NCBI RefSeq assembly: GCF_965638725.1
Contig: NC_134951.1
Coordinates: 22,265,746 to 22,329,745 of the forward strand
Direction of reading: 5' to 3'
Source: Aptenodytes patagonicus
Taxonomy: Eukaryota; Chordata; Aves; Sphenisciformes; Spheniscidae
Length of the DNA: 64,000 bases
A program made the translations under genes and the position numbers. The notes below the pieces were generated by a model. It saw only the letters and a list, made by a program, of their open reading frames with translations. It was not told the DNA's origin and ran no database searches. How positions within the stretch are numbered: position 1 is the first letter of the stretch; the number at the start of each line of letters is the position of its first letter. This document shows, in pieces, positions 38,749-48,500 of the stretch.

Positions 38749-38766
38749 GCCCCACGTTGGGCGCCA
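38749..38766 (-). promoter_or_regulatory. Primer-binding site, tRNA-Lys1,2
   Basis: On the minus strand TGGCGCCCAACGTGGGGC matches all 18 bases complementary to the 3' end of tRNA-Lys1,2. It lies 8 bases after the 5' LTR end. Confidence 0.88.
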
Positions 38767-38774
38767 AAAAGGAC

Positions 38775-39332
38775 TGTCGTGGTTTAATCTCAGTCAGCAA
38801 CTGAGCACCACGCAGCCGCTCGCTCACTCCCCCCCACCCCAGTGGGATGGGGGAGAGAATTGGAAGAGCACAAGTGAGAAAAACTCGTGGGTTGAGATAA
38901 AAACAGTTTAATAATTGAAATAAAATGATAATGATAATAATATGATAATATTAATAATATGATAATAATAATAATACACAAAGCAAGTGATGCACAGTAC
39001 AATTGCTCACCACCCACCGACCAATGCCCAGCCAGCCCCCGAGCAGCGGCCCCCCCGGCCAGCTTTCCCCAGTGTATGTACTGAGCATGACGTCCCATGG
39101 TATGGAATGTCCCTCTGGCCAGTTTGGCTGTGCCCCCTCCCAGCTTCTTGTGCACCTCCAGCCTTCTCAGTCGGTAGAGCATGGGAAACTAAAAAGTCCT
39201 TGGCTAGTGTAAGCACTACCTAGCAACAACTAAAACATCGGTGCGTTATCAACTTTGTTCTCATCCTAAATCCAAAACACTGTACCAGCTACTAGGAAGG
39301 AAATTAACTCTATCCCTACCGAAACCAGGACA
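38775..39332 (-). repeat. 5' LTR of provirus P1
   Basis: 558 bp, TGTCCTGG...CCACGACA on the minus strand. The PBS-proximal 120-130 bases are like the P2 5' LTR, including GAGAAAAACTCGTGGG, rather than like P1's own 3' LTR. The middle keeps P1-specific states (CACAGTACAATTGC). Confidence 0.9.
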
Positions 39333-39337
39333 GCTGC

Positions 39338-40050
39338 CCAACTGTAATAAGCTTCATTTTTTAAAGCAGATATCTTCCACCTTCTGAAAAGCAGACTCTT
39401 CAAATTTTTTAAGTCAAGTCCCAAATACTAAGGAAAAAAATAAAAAATCAGTATTTAGATCTGAAATACGGGTGTAAGAATTTAAAAGGAGCTAGCTATA
39501 GCATCCAACAAAGTTACAAACAAAACTCCTCAATTTTATCCATAGTCAACTTGCTTACATATTTGTAGTCACATCTCAAAGGAATTTTAATGAAATTCTG
39601 GTTTAAGACATGTGGTGACTGGTAAATAAAAAAAGACAGTGTAAGTAAAATAAACAAACCCAGAAGTTTCCCTGGACACCAATCAGTTTTGTAAAGAAAT
39701 GAATTTCAGTTTATATTTAGTCACAAAACTCTTTTTCACAGGCTAGCAGCCTGAGAGCAAGTGTAGGCTGTGGGTCTAGAAACTTTGTTTGGACAATTTT
39801 GTGTCCAGAAGTGCTTTCTGCAAATAAATGGGGTCCAGAAACTTAAATTTTGAATTACGAACCCATTTAAGATTAGATATGAAAGGCTCAAGGCCTAGTG
39901 CCTGAACCTCAGTTCCTCAGAAGGCACAATGCTAAATGAAGATTTGCTGAAGGCTGATATTCATGCTTCAAACCTTCCCAGTACCGCTGTCTGAAATAAT
40001 GTGTAGAAGTACCATGTGAACATGAATGAGCAGCACAGGGAGAGTATATG
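39338..40050. other. AT-rich DNA, nothing recognised
   Basis: No feature seen between P1 and the AT-rich palindromic tract. Confidence 0.55.
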
Positions 40051-40245
40051 CAATATAGTATATTGTATAATATAATATATAATATAATATAATATATATA
40101 TAAAAATATATTTTGAACCCTCTTTTTTTCTGCATATGAATTCTTTTCATATATATAATATATATATAATATATTATATATATTATATATATAATAATAT
40201 ATAATATAATATAGTATATTGCAATATATGCAATATATGCAATAA
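40051..40245. repeat. AT-rich palindromic tract with a 37-bp non-repeat island
   Basis: Nearly pure TA/ATA sequence with many self-complementary words surrounds an island at 40111-40147. The two sides share AATATAGTATATTG in direct orientation. The island's reverse complement recurs at 41511-41548. The tract would readily form cruciforms. Confidence 0.8.
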
Positions 40246-43107
40246 CAGGAGTGTTGCTGTATAGTAACCAAACTCCTGCCTGCAAGGACGAGGACAAAGA
40301 GAAGAGCCTGCAGCAACATGCAGTAGATACTACCAGGGTGCAATGGGAGTTTGGAGCCTACATGGGAGGTGACCTTAGTCACATGCCACTGGTAAGGCCT
40401 TCTCTTCTATCTTGGCTTAACTGGGCATGAAACCTCATACTCCACTGGTAATCCACAACTACGCAGACGTTTATTATGTAAATGGATGTGAACTGTGTTT
40501 GAAGACACAGCAATTAGCACAGCCAGTTCTTACATTTTCCCCTTAGCTATTTGAAAGTAAACACTCATGAACCTTTCCTCTTTTACCCCATCAAACAGGA
40601 ATGGGAAAAAAAAAAAGTTTATGTTTATAAAAATAAACATAGTGCTTAGACTTTCAAAATGACAAAATGAACATGTCAAGCAGAAATATATTCACTAGGG
40701 AGATTCAACACCCGCAAATGTTATATTCTGATTTTTCACTAAAAATTACATCCTTTTCAAAGAAAGGGCTGGCTTATTTAGTTACCTGTGCTAGCTTTCC
40801 TTTAAGATCCCCGTTTGAAGTCAGGAGATCCTTAGAAAGGCTGCAATAATCTTAGCATAAGTAGAGTGATTATGTAGGCAAAGGGAAGCTTTCAATTATT
40901 TATCAAATACAGGAACCAACAGCTGCTCTCCCACTTTGTCTCCTTACACTGCTGCTGGAGAAACAGGGAGCGATAACTAATCACCCTGCGTGGAAGTTAC
41001 TGCATTGCAGTCCTTTAGCCTCGTGCAATCCTTGAGGAGTGAGCTCTGGATTACTGGAAGGTGCTCCCATACAGGCTGTTCTAAGACAATCGTCAGCTTC
41101 TGTGTCTCAGCATGACTTGAGTTTTTCAGCATAAAAAATCACTAAGAAATGTGGAATAACTTAACTGGTGAATTAATTACCTAGTGAACGTTGCATTTCT
41201 CTTGCACTACATATTTTAAAATCTGGCTGGTTATAACAGGTATAGCATCTTTGCAAACCTGGCACTTACACAGCTTTTATTAAGGTAAGTGTGTAAAGGA
41301 TATAGCTGAATTTACTCAGACATTGTATCTCATTTTGTGACAGAAATCTGTGATTTAGACTGTGTGATTGTGCCAGCACAGGAATACATGTCACGCTTTA
41401 ATCAATTTGAATGTTTAACTTCAATTCACTTAATGTGATATACATGGAAAATATGAAGTACTCTTGATATTGTTACATATAAGTGCTATTTTGGAAAGCT
41501 GCCATACCTAAAAAGAATTCATATGCAGAAAAAAAAGAGGGTTCAAAATTTCAGTTACAACAGAAAGAAAAGTCCACAAAGCGAAGGCCCCGCACTGGGC
41601 GCAGTTACATGACAAAATAGTGTAGATTGCCTTATGCTGGACGCTGGTTCATCAGTGCTCAGAAAGGCCCCTGGAAAGTTTTGCCTTTATTAATAGGATA
41701 GACTCTAAGGAACAGAATAATAATTAGCAGTTAGCAAACTAAGCATTGCTAGGACACTACTGAGACACCTCTTGGGCCGATTTGCTGTGGGAACAGAGTT
41801 CATTCCTCGGAGCAGCACATGTACACTGCTGCCTATGGGAAGAAGAGGAACTTGGTTAAACTTCTTTGAGGAAATGTTCTTGAGCAGAGTCCTTATGAGA
41901 AATATACTGATTTATTTCACTGGACAATGCAAAGTGTCAAAAAGAAATGAAAAAGTCAGAATATCTGGAAAAGGAAGGGAAAGAATATCATCAGTCTTTG
42001 ATACTGTGAATAAAAAAGTTGAAGAAAACTGGATTTTAAGGCAAAAAAAAAAAGAATTAATGAAAAAGAATCATGACTTTCACATACATTTTGGAGTGTG
42101 AAATCTTTATTGTTCCTGACTGGAAATAAACATTGAAATGTCACTACTGAGCATTTCAGGTATATGTAGTAACTACCATTGAAAAGGAAATGCTGAAATT
42201 TTTTATTTAACATGAATTTTCTGTATATCTAATTTGAAAAATCAATGAGACAGAGAAGGAAACCTAAAAAGAAATAGCCTGTAAGATAGCTACCTCTGCT
42301 CCAGACAGGCAGCCACAGGAAAATTTAAGCCCCTAAAGAGTATCTGAGCAAAAATAGGGACACAAATTGCATGACATTTTGTGAGGCGGAGCTTTGCACC
42401 TGTCCCTGCAGAGCACTCACTGCCAGCAATCAAGAGGCAGAAAGGAGAGAATATTCTGCTCTGCTGTAGTAACAGAGGATGATGGATGTGGGACAGAGCA
42501 GTGTGGGAAAAGCACCAGGATGTTATTTGTGTATGTGTTATCAGAGTGTCAGCCAGAGGTGCAGTATGTAACCTAGTCTGTAATTTACATAATTTGTAAC
42601 TTCTCCCTCTTTCATTGCTCCTTTTCCTTCCTGTTGCCCTTTAAAGATGTTCCATCTTTTTGTATATTTCCCGGGAGTCTGCCGACTTTCTGAAAAGCTA
42701 TGCCATGGTCTGAACTTAAACACTAAAACCATTGCAAAACAAAATGGCAGTTGATAGGCATTTCAGATTTTCGAAGAACAGCCAGGACCTGCCTGGATTC
42801 CTTCTACTTCACCTTAGATATCCATAATGTGAGCATCTGTGCTCACACTAGTCAGGCTTATTTCACTTCACCATCAATGAATAAAAACCAACACTTTTAC
42901 AATTCGATAAGATTAACCTTGTGAATGTCTATGCTGAGGTGAATCCTGTCCTAGACGTGACTAATTCTCTTCGTTGCCTGCAGAAGGAACCAAGGATGAT
43001 GAGCTTGGATGTAAACATATACCTTGCAGGTATCCGAAATTAAATGAAATGACTCTCACTGAGGTTGTCCTTTGTGAGAAGACAACTCATACCTTTTGTG
43101 CCATTTT
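40246..43107. other. Single-copy DNA, no gene recognised
   Basis: Apart from the inverted 38-bp copy at 41511 I see no element. A 109-codon frame at 41772-42101 has no domain and atypical Lys/Glu-rich composition from A-rich DNA; I do not call it. Confidence 0.5.
41511..41548. repeat. Inverted partner copy of the 40.1-kb island
   Basis: From AAAAGAATTCATATGCAG to GAGGGTTCAAAA this is the reverse complement of 40111-40147, with one extra A in a homopolymer (8 against 7). The arms are 1363 bases apart. Confidence 0.85.
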
Positions 43108-43199
43108 GTTTTAGAATCATAGAATCATAGAATCATTGAGGTTGGAAAAGACCTCTAAGATCATCGAGTCCAACCGTCAACCCAACACCACCAGGCCCA

Positions 43200-44519
43200 C
43201 TAAACCATGTCCCTAAGCGCCTCATCTACACGTCTTTTAAATACCTCCAGGGATGGGGACTCCACCACTTCCCTGGGCAGCCTGTTCCAATGTTTCACCA
43301 CTCTTTCAGTAAAGAAATTTTTCCTCACGTCCAATCTAAACCTCCCCTGGCGCAACTTGAGGCCATTTCCTCTCGTCCTATCACTTGTTACTTCGGAGAA
43401 AAGACCAACACCCACCTCGCTACAACCTCCTGTCAGGTAGTTGTAGAGAGCGATGAGGTCTCCCCTCAGCCTCCTTTTCTCCAGGCTAAACAGTCCCAGT
43501 TCCCTCAGCCGCTCCTCAGAAGACTTGTTCTCCAGACCCCTCACCAGCCTCGTTGCCCTTCTCTGGACACGCTCCAGCACCTCGACGTCCTTCTTGTAGC
43601 GAGGGGCCCAAAACTGAACACAGTATTCGAGGTGCGGCCTCACCAGTGCCGAGTACAGGGGCACGATCACTTCCCTACTCCTGCTGGCCACACTATTTCT
43701 GATCCAGGCCAGGATGCCATTGGCCTTCTTGGCCGCCTGGGCACACTGCTGGCTTATATTCAGCCGGCTGTCGACCAGCGCTCCCAGGTCCTTTTCCGAC
43801 AGGCAGCTTTCCAGCCACTCTTCCCCAAGCCTGTACCGCTGCATGGGGTTGTTGTGGCCGAAGTGCACGACCCGGCACTTGGCCTTGTTGAACCTCATAC
43901 AGTTGGCCTGGGCCCATCCATCCAGCCTGTCCAGGTCCCTCTGCAGAGCCTTCCTACCCTCGAGCAGATCAACACTCCCGCCCAGCTTGGTGTCGTCTGC
44001 AAACTTCCTGAGGATGCACTCAATCCCCTCATCCAGATCATCGATAAAGATATTAAACAAGACCGGCCCCAGTACTGAGCCCTGGGGAACACCGCTCGTG
44101 ACCGGCTGCCAACTGGATGTAACTCCATTCACCACAACTCTCTGGGCCCGGCCGTCCAGCCAGTTTTTGACCCAGCGCAGAGTCCACCTGTCTAAGCCGT
44201 GAGCCGCCAGCTTCTCTAGGAGAATGCTGTGGGAGACAGTGTCAAAGGCCTTGCTGAAGTCCAGGTAGACCACATCCACAGCCTTTCCCTCATCCACTAG
44301 GCGGGTCACCTGGTCATAGAAGGAGATCAGGTTGGTCAAGCAGGACCTGTCTTTCATGAATCCGTGCTGGCTAGGCCGGATCCCCTGGTTGTCCCGCTCA
44401 TGCCTTGTGAGCGCCCTCAAGATGAACCGCTCCATCATCTTCCCCGGCACCGAGGTCAGGCTGACAGGCCTGTAGTTCCCCGGATCCTCCTTCCGGCCCT
44501 TCTTGTGGATGGGCGTCAC
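43200..44519 (-). pseudogene. CR1 ORF2 reverse transcriptase, 439 open codons
   Basis: A continuous RT frame includes [11 protein letters not shown] (~residues 17-27), [13 protein letters not shown] (~85-97, catalytic Asp), [20 protein letters not shown] (~142-161), the active site FADDTKLGG (~171-179) and the ORF2 C-terminus. All RT catalytic aspartates are visible. The endonuclease is absent through 5' truncation. Immediately upstream, a frameshift in a G-run near 44555-44562 separates it from 44563-44862, which encodes the preceding linker ([14 protein letters not shown]). Could give an RT-only protein if expressed; most likely inert. Confidence 0.85.
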
Positions 44520-44535
44520 ATTGGCAAGCCTCCAG

Positions 44536-44862
44536 TCATCTGGGACCTCCCCCGTTTAACCAGGACTGCTGATAAACGATGGAGAGTGGCTTGGCGAGCA
44601 CCTCCGCCAGCTCCCTCAGCACTCTCGGGTGGATCCCATCCGGCCCCATAGACTTGTGAGTGTCCAGGTGGCATAGCAGGTCATTGACTGCTTCCTCTTG
44701 GATTACGGGGGGTTCATCCTGCTCGCCGTCCCCGTCTTCCAGCTCGGGGGGCCGAGTACCCTGAGGATAACTGGTCTGCCTGTTAAAGACTGAGGCAAAG
44801 AAGGCATTCAGTACCTCAGCCTTTTCCTCATCCTCAGTGACAATGTTCCCCCTTGCATCCAA
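44536..44862 (-). pseudogene. CR1 ORF2 linker upstream of RT (frameshifted)
   Basis: 108 codons with [20 protein letters not shown] at the start, [16 protein letters not shown] and [10 protein letters not shown] before the frameshift. It belongs to the same ORF2 as 43200-44519 and is out of frame by one base. Confidence 0.8.
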
Positions 44863-44938
44863 TAAAGGATGGAGATTCTCCTTGGCTCAATTTAATTTTT
44901 TTAAAACATATAATTTTCTCCTTAAAGATAAAAAATAA

Positions 44939-45559
44939 TTTAATGGCAACCGTGCATCCTGGATGAAGTGCAGTATCAAGTTTCCCAACGTAAGGAACTC
45001 CAAATTGTGAACCATCTGGCATTTCCCCATTAGAAACAAAATCTATACTTTTGATCTGCACTTTGCCATATATCCCAAGAGTATCTATTCTTTCAAGGCT
45101 AATTCTGTGGTTGTAGAGCAGCAAGTGCTTCTTGTTCACAGTTACCTGGAATTTATCCTTTAAAATCATGATGACAATCTCAAATGACTTCCCTTTTTGA
45201 AAGGGCATCTCGTAAGTGATCTCTTCCCAGCCCCATTTTTCCCTCTCCAGCGTGTTGCAAACAATGCAGCCAGACCTTTTGAAACGGGGGTTGAAATGGA
45301 ATGCCACATCAGCTCGAGGCTTTATGCTACTGCCACAACGTAAATCCACCTGGAACCTGTCTGCATCATCAGGAACAGTCCCATGTATCACAATCAGCTC
45401 TCCAGGAACAAGGCCACCAAGTATTGTCCCAACATATGGAATGATCTCCGTGACTAGCAGCGCCTGGAGACCCGCGGGCTGAGGCCGGCCGGCGCTGCCG
45501 CTGCCATTGCCCTCCGCCGCCGCCAGCCGCCCCCCTTCCGCGCCCAGCCTGGCCCCTCA
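44939..45559 (-). pseudogene. LGALS8-like: Spliced galectin-8-like retrocopy (N-terminal CRD)
   Basis: About 170 codons (45448 to 44939) encode an entire galectin carbohydrate-recognition domain with no intron. The sugar-binding signature is complete: HFNPRF, then [14 protein letters not shown]. Blocks [20 protein letters not shown] and [10 protein letters not shown] point to the N-terminal domain of tandem-repeat galectin-8, a secreted or cytosolic lectin that binds beta-galactosides and damaged vesicles. After a short linker comes the beginning of a second domain ([14 protein letters not shown]), ending abruptly at AIK. The frame is open, but no ATG is in frame: the 5' ATG at 45505-45507 runs into a stop at 45454-45456 in another frame. 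The 5' part (45449-45559) is CpG-rich like a promoter-proximal UTR. Galectin CRDs are normally split over several exons, so this is a retrocopy. Confidence 0.85.
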
Positions 45560-45564
45560 GTTTT

Positions 45565-48500
45565 GCAGTGTCCCAGTGAAGGGTTAGCAGTTAAGAGGTG
45601 TTTAAAAATGTCTGCTTCAAAATATTTTCCATAGTAGCAAAGAAGGAGGATGTGTGAGAGCAGCCATAGTACCTAGAGTGAGTGCCAACTCTTCTTTTCC
45701 CATGAACGGTTAGCTAAGTCAGCACAACATTTCTTCAAACTAACAAGAACCTTATGAATATCCCTACAAATAACACAAGCTCACTTTTTAGCAGGAATGA
45801 CATTGTTAATTGAGTGCAGATGCTTTAGGTCACTGGTCAGCTAAATAATCAGATAAGTAAGAGTGACCTGATGCAAAGGAAATTACAACATCAGAATACA
45901 GAAGATTGTTGTTGATCCTATGTAAATTAATTGACTGTAATTCAGTCTGCTAGATATGTGAGTTTAATCACAGCTGGGTGAAGGATGTAGTCATTCAAGA
46001 CCATTCAGCTCAGGTACTATTTCTAACTGCTGTTTGTCTGACAATGCTAGACCTGGAAAACACAGTTTCTCTTCTGCAGAAGTTTCTTTCACTTTCCACT
46101 ACATGGAATGTCATCTGCAAGTTACTTTATCTACCATTTCACTAATTTATTGAATACACCTCTAATATGTAGTTTGAATATTCATAATTTATATTGTTTA
46201 TAATAAATACTAAAGAGTAAGCCGATATTAGTATGGTCCCTCAGTTGCAAGACAAGGAAACTCAGAGGAAAAAATTAGTAGTACACTGGTAGTAGTACAC
46301 TGTCAGTAGGTCCCACAAGAATAATTAAAATATCTCACTTGTGTCCAGGTCCCTAAGCCCAACAGCTAAACTGAATTATTTTATTATAGATAAAATATAA
46401 AAGGCTCAAAAGAGTAAAATCCAAATGTGATTTGAATGATTCCAATTTCATTTTCCCTGATGTTGCTGGTCTGAGCAAACTGAGGTGTCCTGGAATCATC
46501 CTACTGATTACAAGACAAAAGCCAAGCTTCGAGGCAGGCTGGCCAACCCTCCTGGATTCCTCCGAGCTCACATGCCAGCTAGCAGACTCCTCCACTAAAA
46601 AGGGATTAATTTTCTCCAATCTGGGACAATGTTTGGGACCATTTTTTAAGGTTCCCCAGCTAGCCTTCTATATGAGTACGACAAAAACTGAGAAGAAATA
46701 CATTCTCGTCTCATTTTACCCTTTAGTCTTCTTTGGACTTTTGCTCACCATACCACATCAAGCAAAAAGACTGATCAGGCTTATTCCTTGACAACTGGTT
46801 GCATACATAGCCTATATGGGCAGATGCCTGCTGCTTAGGCTATCTGATTCTCCGAAGATGGACCTAAGCTGATCAATGAACCCCAGATTCCCTTCTTTCA
46901 GTTCCACCAACTCCATGGGTTGGATTCATTGGCCATAATGAGGATGTCTACAAGATAAATGTTCATACTAGTCATTGAGGTGCCCTTCATACTTGGGTAT
47001 AATTAATCTCATCCTGGAAGAGACATCCATAATAAGTCAGGAACAGGCTCTTCTATGCTTCTTTCTCTCCATTGACAGTCTGTTCAGCCCTGAGGGAGAG
47101 GCTGGGGGGGTATCTGTCTATATTTAAAGACTGATGACATGAGCATGTCATGTTAACAGACTTCATATCTTCCCTGACCAGAATCAAGAAGAATGTCTGT
47201 CCAAAGCTCCTGTATGTGCCCAGTAGAAAGCTCTGGAGGTCTATTGCACCATGAAAGTTTTTAACTTAGCTTTTCTTAGTTTTATCTAGATGATAAAACT
47301 TTGGTGGCTGCCAAAAATACCTTAATTGCTTTAAAATGTCCTCTCCTGTAGCAAGGGACGACATATTCTAAAGGGATTACTTGTCAGGAATGACTGACAT
47401 AAAGCAAAGAAAAAAAGAATTTCATAGAAAAATGAGTGTTATGCACTGCCTAATAACATGAATAGATGAGTTGTTATTTATTTCCCTGCTTCATACACAG
47501 CAATATTTCCATGTGTTCCTAGTACACGAATGGTATGTTCCAAGATTTTTATCTAATTTTTGTCTTGAAGGCAGTTGAAATTGCCTCTCCAGATGTTATT
47601 AAATAACCAAAGCATGCTGTAATCAAGCAGACTAATTCCCTGGAAAGGAAAATAATTTTCTGTACCTTATTTACATATCTTTAATTTCTTACAAAGCTTG
47701 CAGAAAAGACTTATGACAATGATAGTTGATGCTCTTTTCCCACTTAACAACAAATAGTTCAAATTCTCTGCTGGAATTAACCCCATTCACTCCCATCAAC
47801 TAGCCTCCAGGGAAGACTATAAGAACAAATTTGAGTACAAGTGAGTTTGTCACTTTGTAGTATAAGGATTTAGCTATCCCACAGGAAAAGTATAAGAATC
47901 TGGGTGGAAAATTGACATAACCCTTGCTTCTGTGAGCCTGAGAGCACAGGGAGAAATAAATGCATCTCTTCTAAGAGAACTAGTTGTGGGTTTGCTCTCT
48001 TAAACGTTAGCAGGATGCACATGCCTTTAATTGGATAATATAACCCTTGCACATTCCACATTACCATTTTAAGGGCAGCTTCTATTATATATTCTGAAGC
48101 TATAACTTATAGCAATAAAAAGCAATTTAACACTTGAAACTAGTGGTCTCAAAACATTTGCAGACTTAGACACTTTCAAGTCGTGTAGCTCAAAATTAAA
48201 TTCAGTTTCAAAGAGCTGAAATTTAAAAGAGATATTTGGTTTCTCTAGTCCTCCTCCACCCCATGTACAGTTTTTGTCCCCATCACAGAACAGTACAAAG
48301 CTAAGTAGAATGTAAACCAGACCATAAAATAAAAGCACATGTGAATCACTATCTAGCTGACATAGCAGCTTAGCCTGAAACCTGTCATTTGTAGCTGGAT
48401 ACTAACAGGCAAAATGTAGTTTAGAGCACAGTAGGGGCAGTGACATTAGAAAATTTTTATGTCTTATAGCTGTGAATGTACACATCCAGCTTAAGGATTT

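Larger units (their letters stand above)
36666..39332 (-). mobile_element. ERVL-class provirus P1, internally deleted
   Basis: Minus-strand provirus of 2667 bp: 5' LTR at 38775-39332, primer-binding site 38749-38766, leader ORF, gag N-terminal part, then directly the 3' untranslated region and the 3' LTR (36666-37237). GCTGC is duplicated at 36661-36665 and 39333-39337. Protease, RT, RNase H and integrase are absent. The gag-to-3' junction near 37385-37395 lies at a short shared CCCTCTAA/CCCTCCAA word, consistent with template switching during reverse transcription. The two LTRs differ more than expected of LTR copies in a young element (see findings). Confidence 0.92.
43113..44885 (-). mobile_element. 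CR1 LINE part of the chimera (5' truncated, 1.77 kb)
   Basis: The 3' end is complete with three TTCTATGA-type tail units. The 5' end lies within ORF2 between endonuclease and RT ([19 protein letters not shown] region). Low divergence and nearly open frames make it one of the youngest CR1s in the window. The 5' boundary is within a few bases because AAGGAG could belong to either side. Confidence 0.9.
43113..45559 (-). mobile_element. Chimeric retrocopy: galectin-8-like mRNA fused to 5'-truncated CR1
   Basis: Read on the minus strand, the insert starts with a GC-rich 5' untranslated region (from 45559), continues through spliced galectin coding sequence to 44939, a 53-base AT-rich bridge, then CR1 ORF2 from about 44885 to the CR1 tail at 43113. 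Both parts share orientation. GTTTT is present at 43108-43112 and 45560-45564, immediately outside the two ends, so the whole 2447 bases fit one insertion event. Two models fit: template jump from CR1 RNA to host mRNA during target-primed reverse transcription, or a galectin transcript that ended in an intronic CR1. Confidence 0.82.

Noticed and set aside
39968..40382. Minus-strand frames rich in Ile and Tyr
   Set aside because: They are translations of the TA-rich tract.
41772..42101. 109-codon plus-strand frame rich in Lys and Glu
   Set aside because: A-rich sequence, no domain, no neighbour or repeat context.
44939..45559. Genuine exon(s) of LGALS8
   Set aside because: Sequence that is normally split over several galectin exons is continuous here, no ATG is in frame, and it is bounded with CR1 by one target duplication.
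46432..46791. 119-codon plus-strand frame with an opposite-strand partner
   Set aside because: No recognisable motif; overlapping frames on both strands show absence of stop codons rather than coding.
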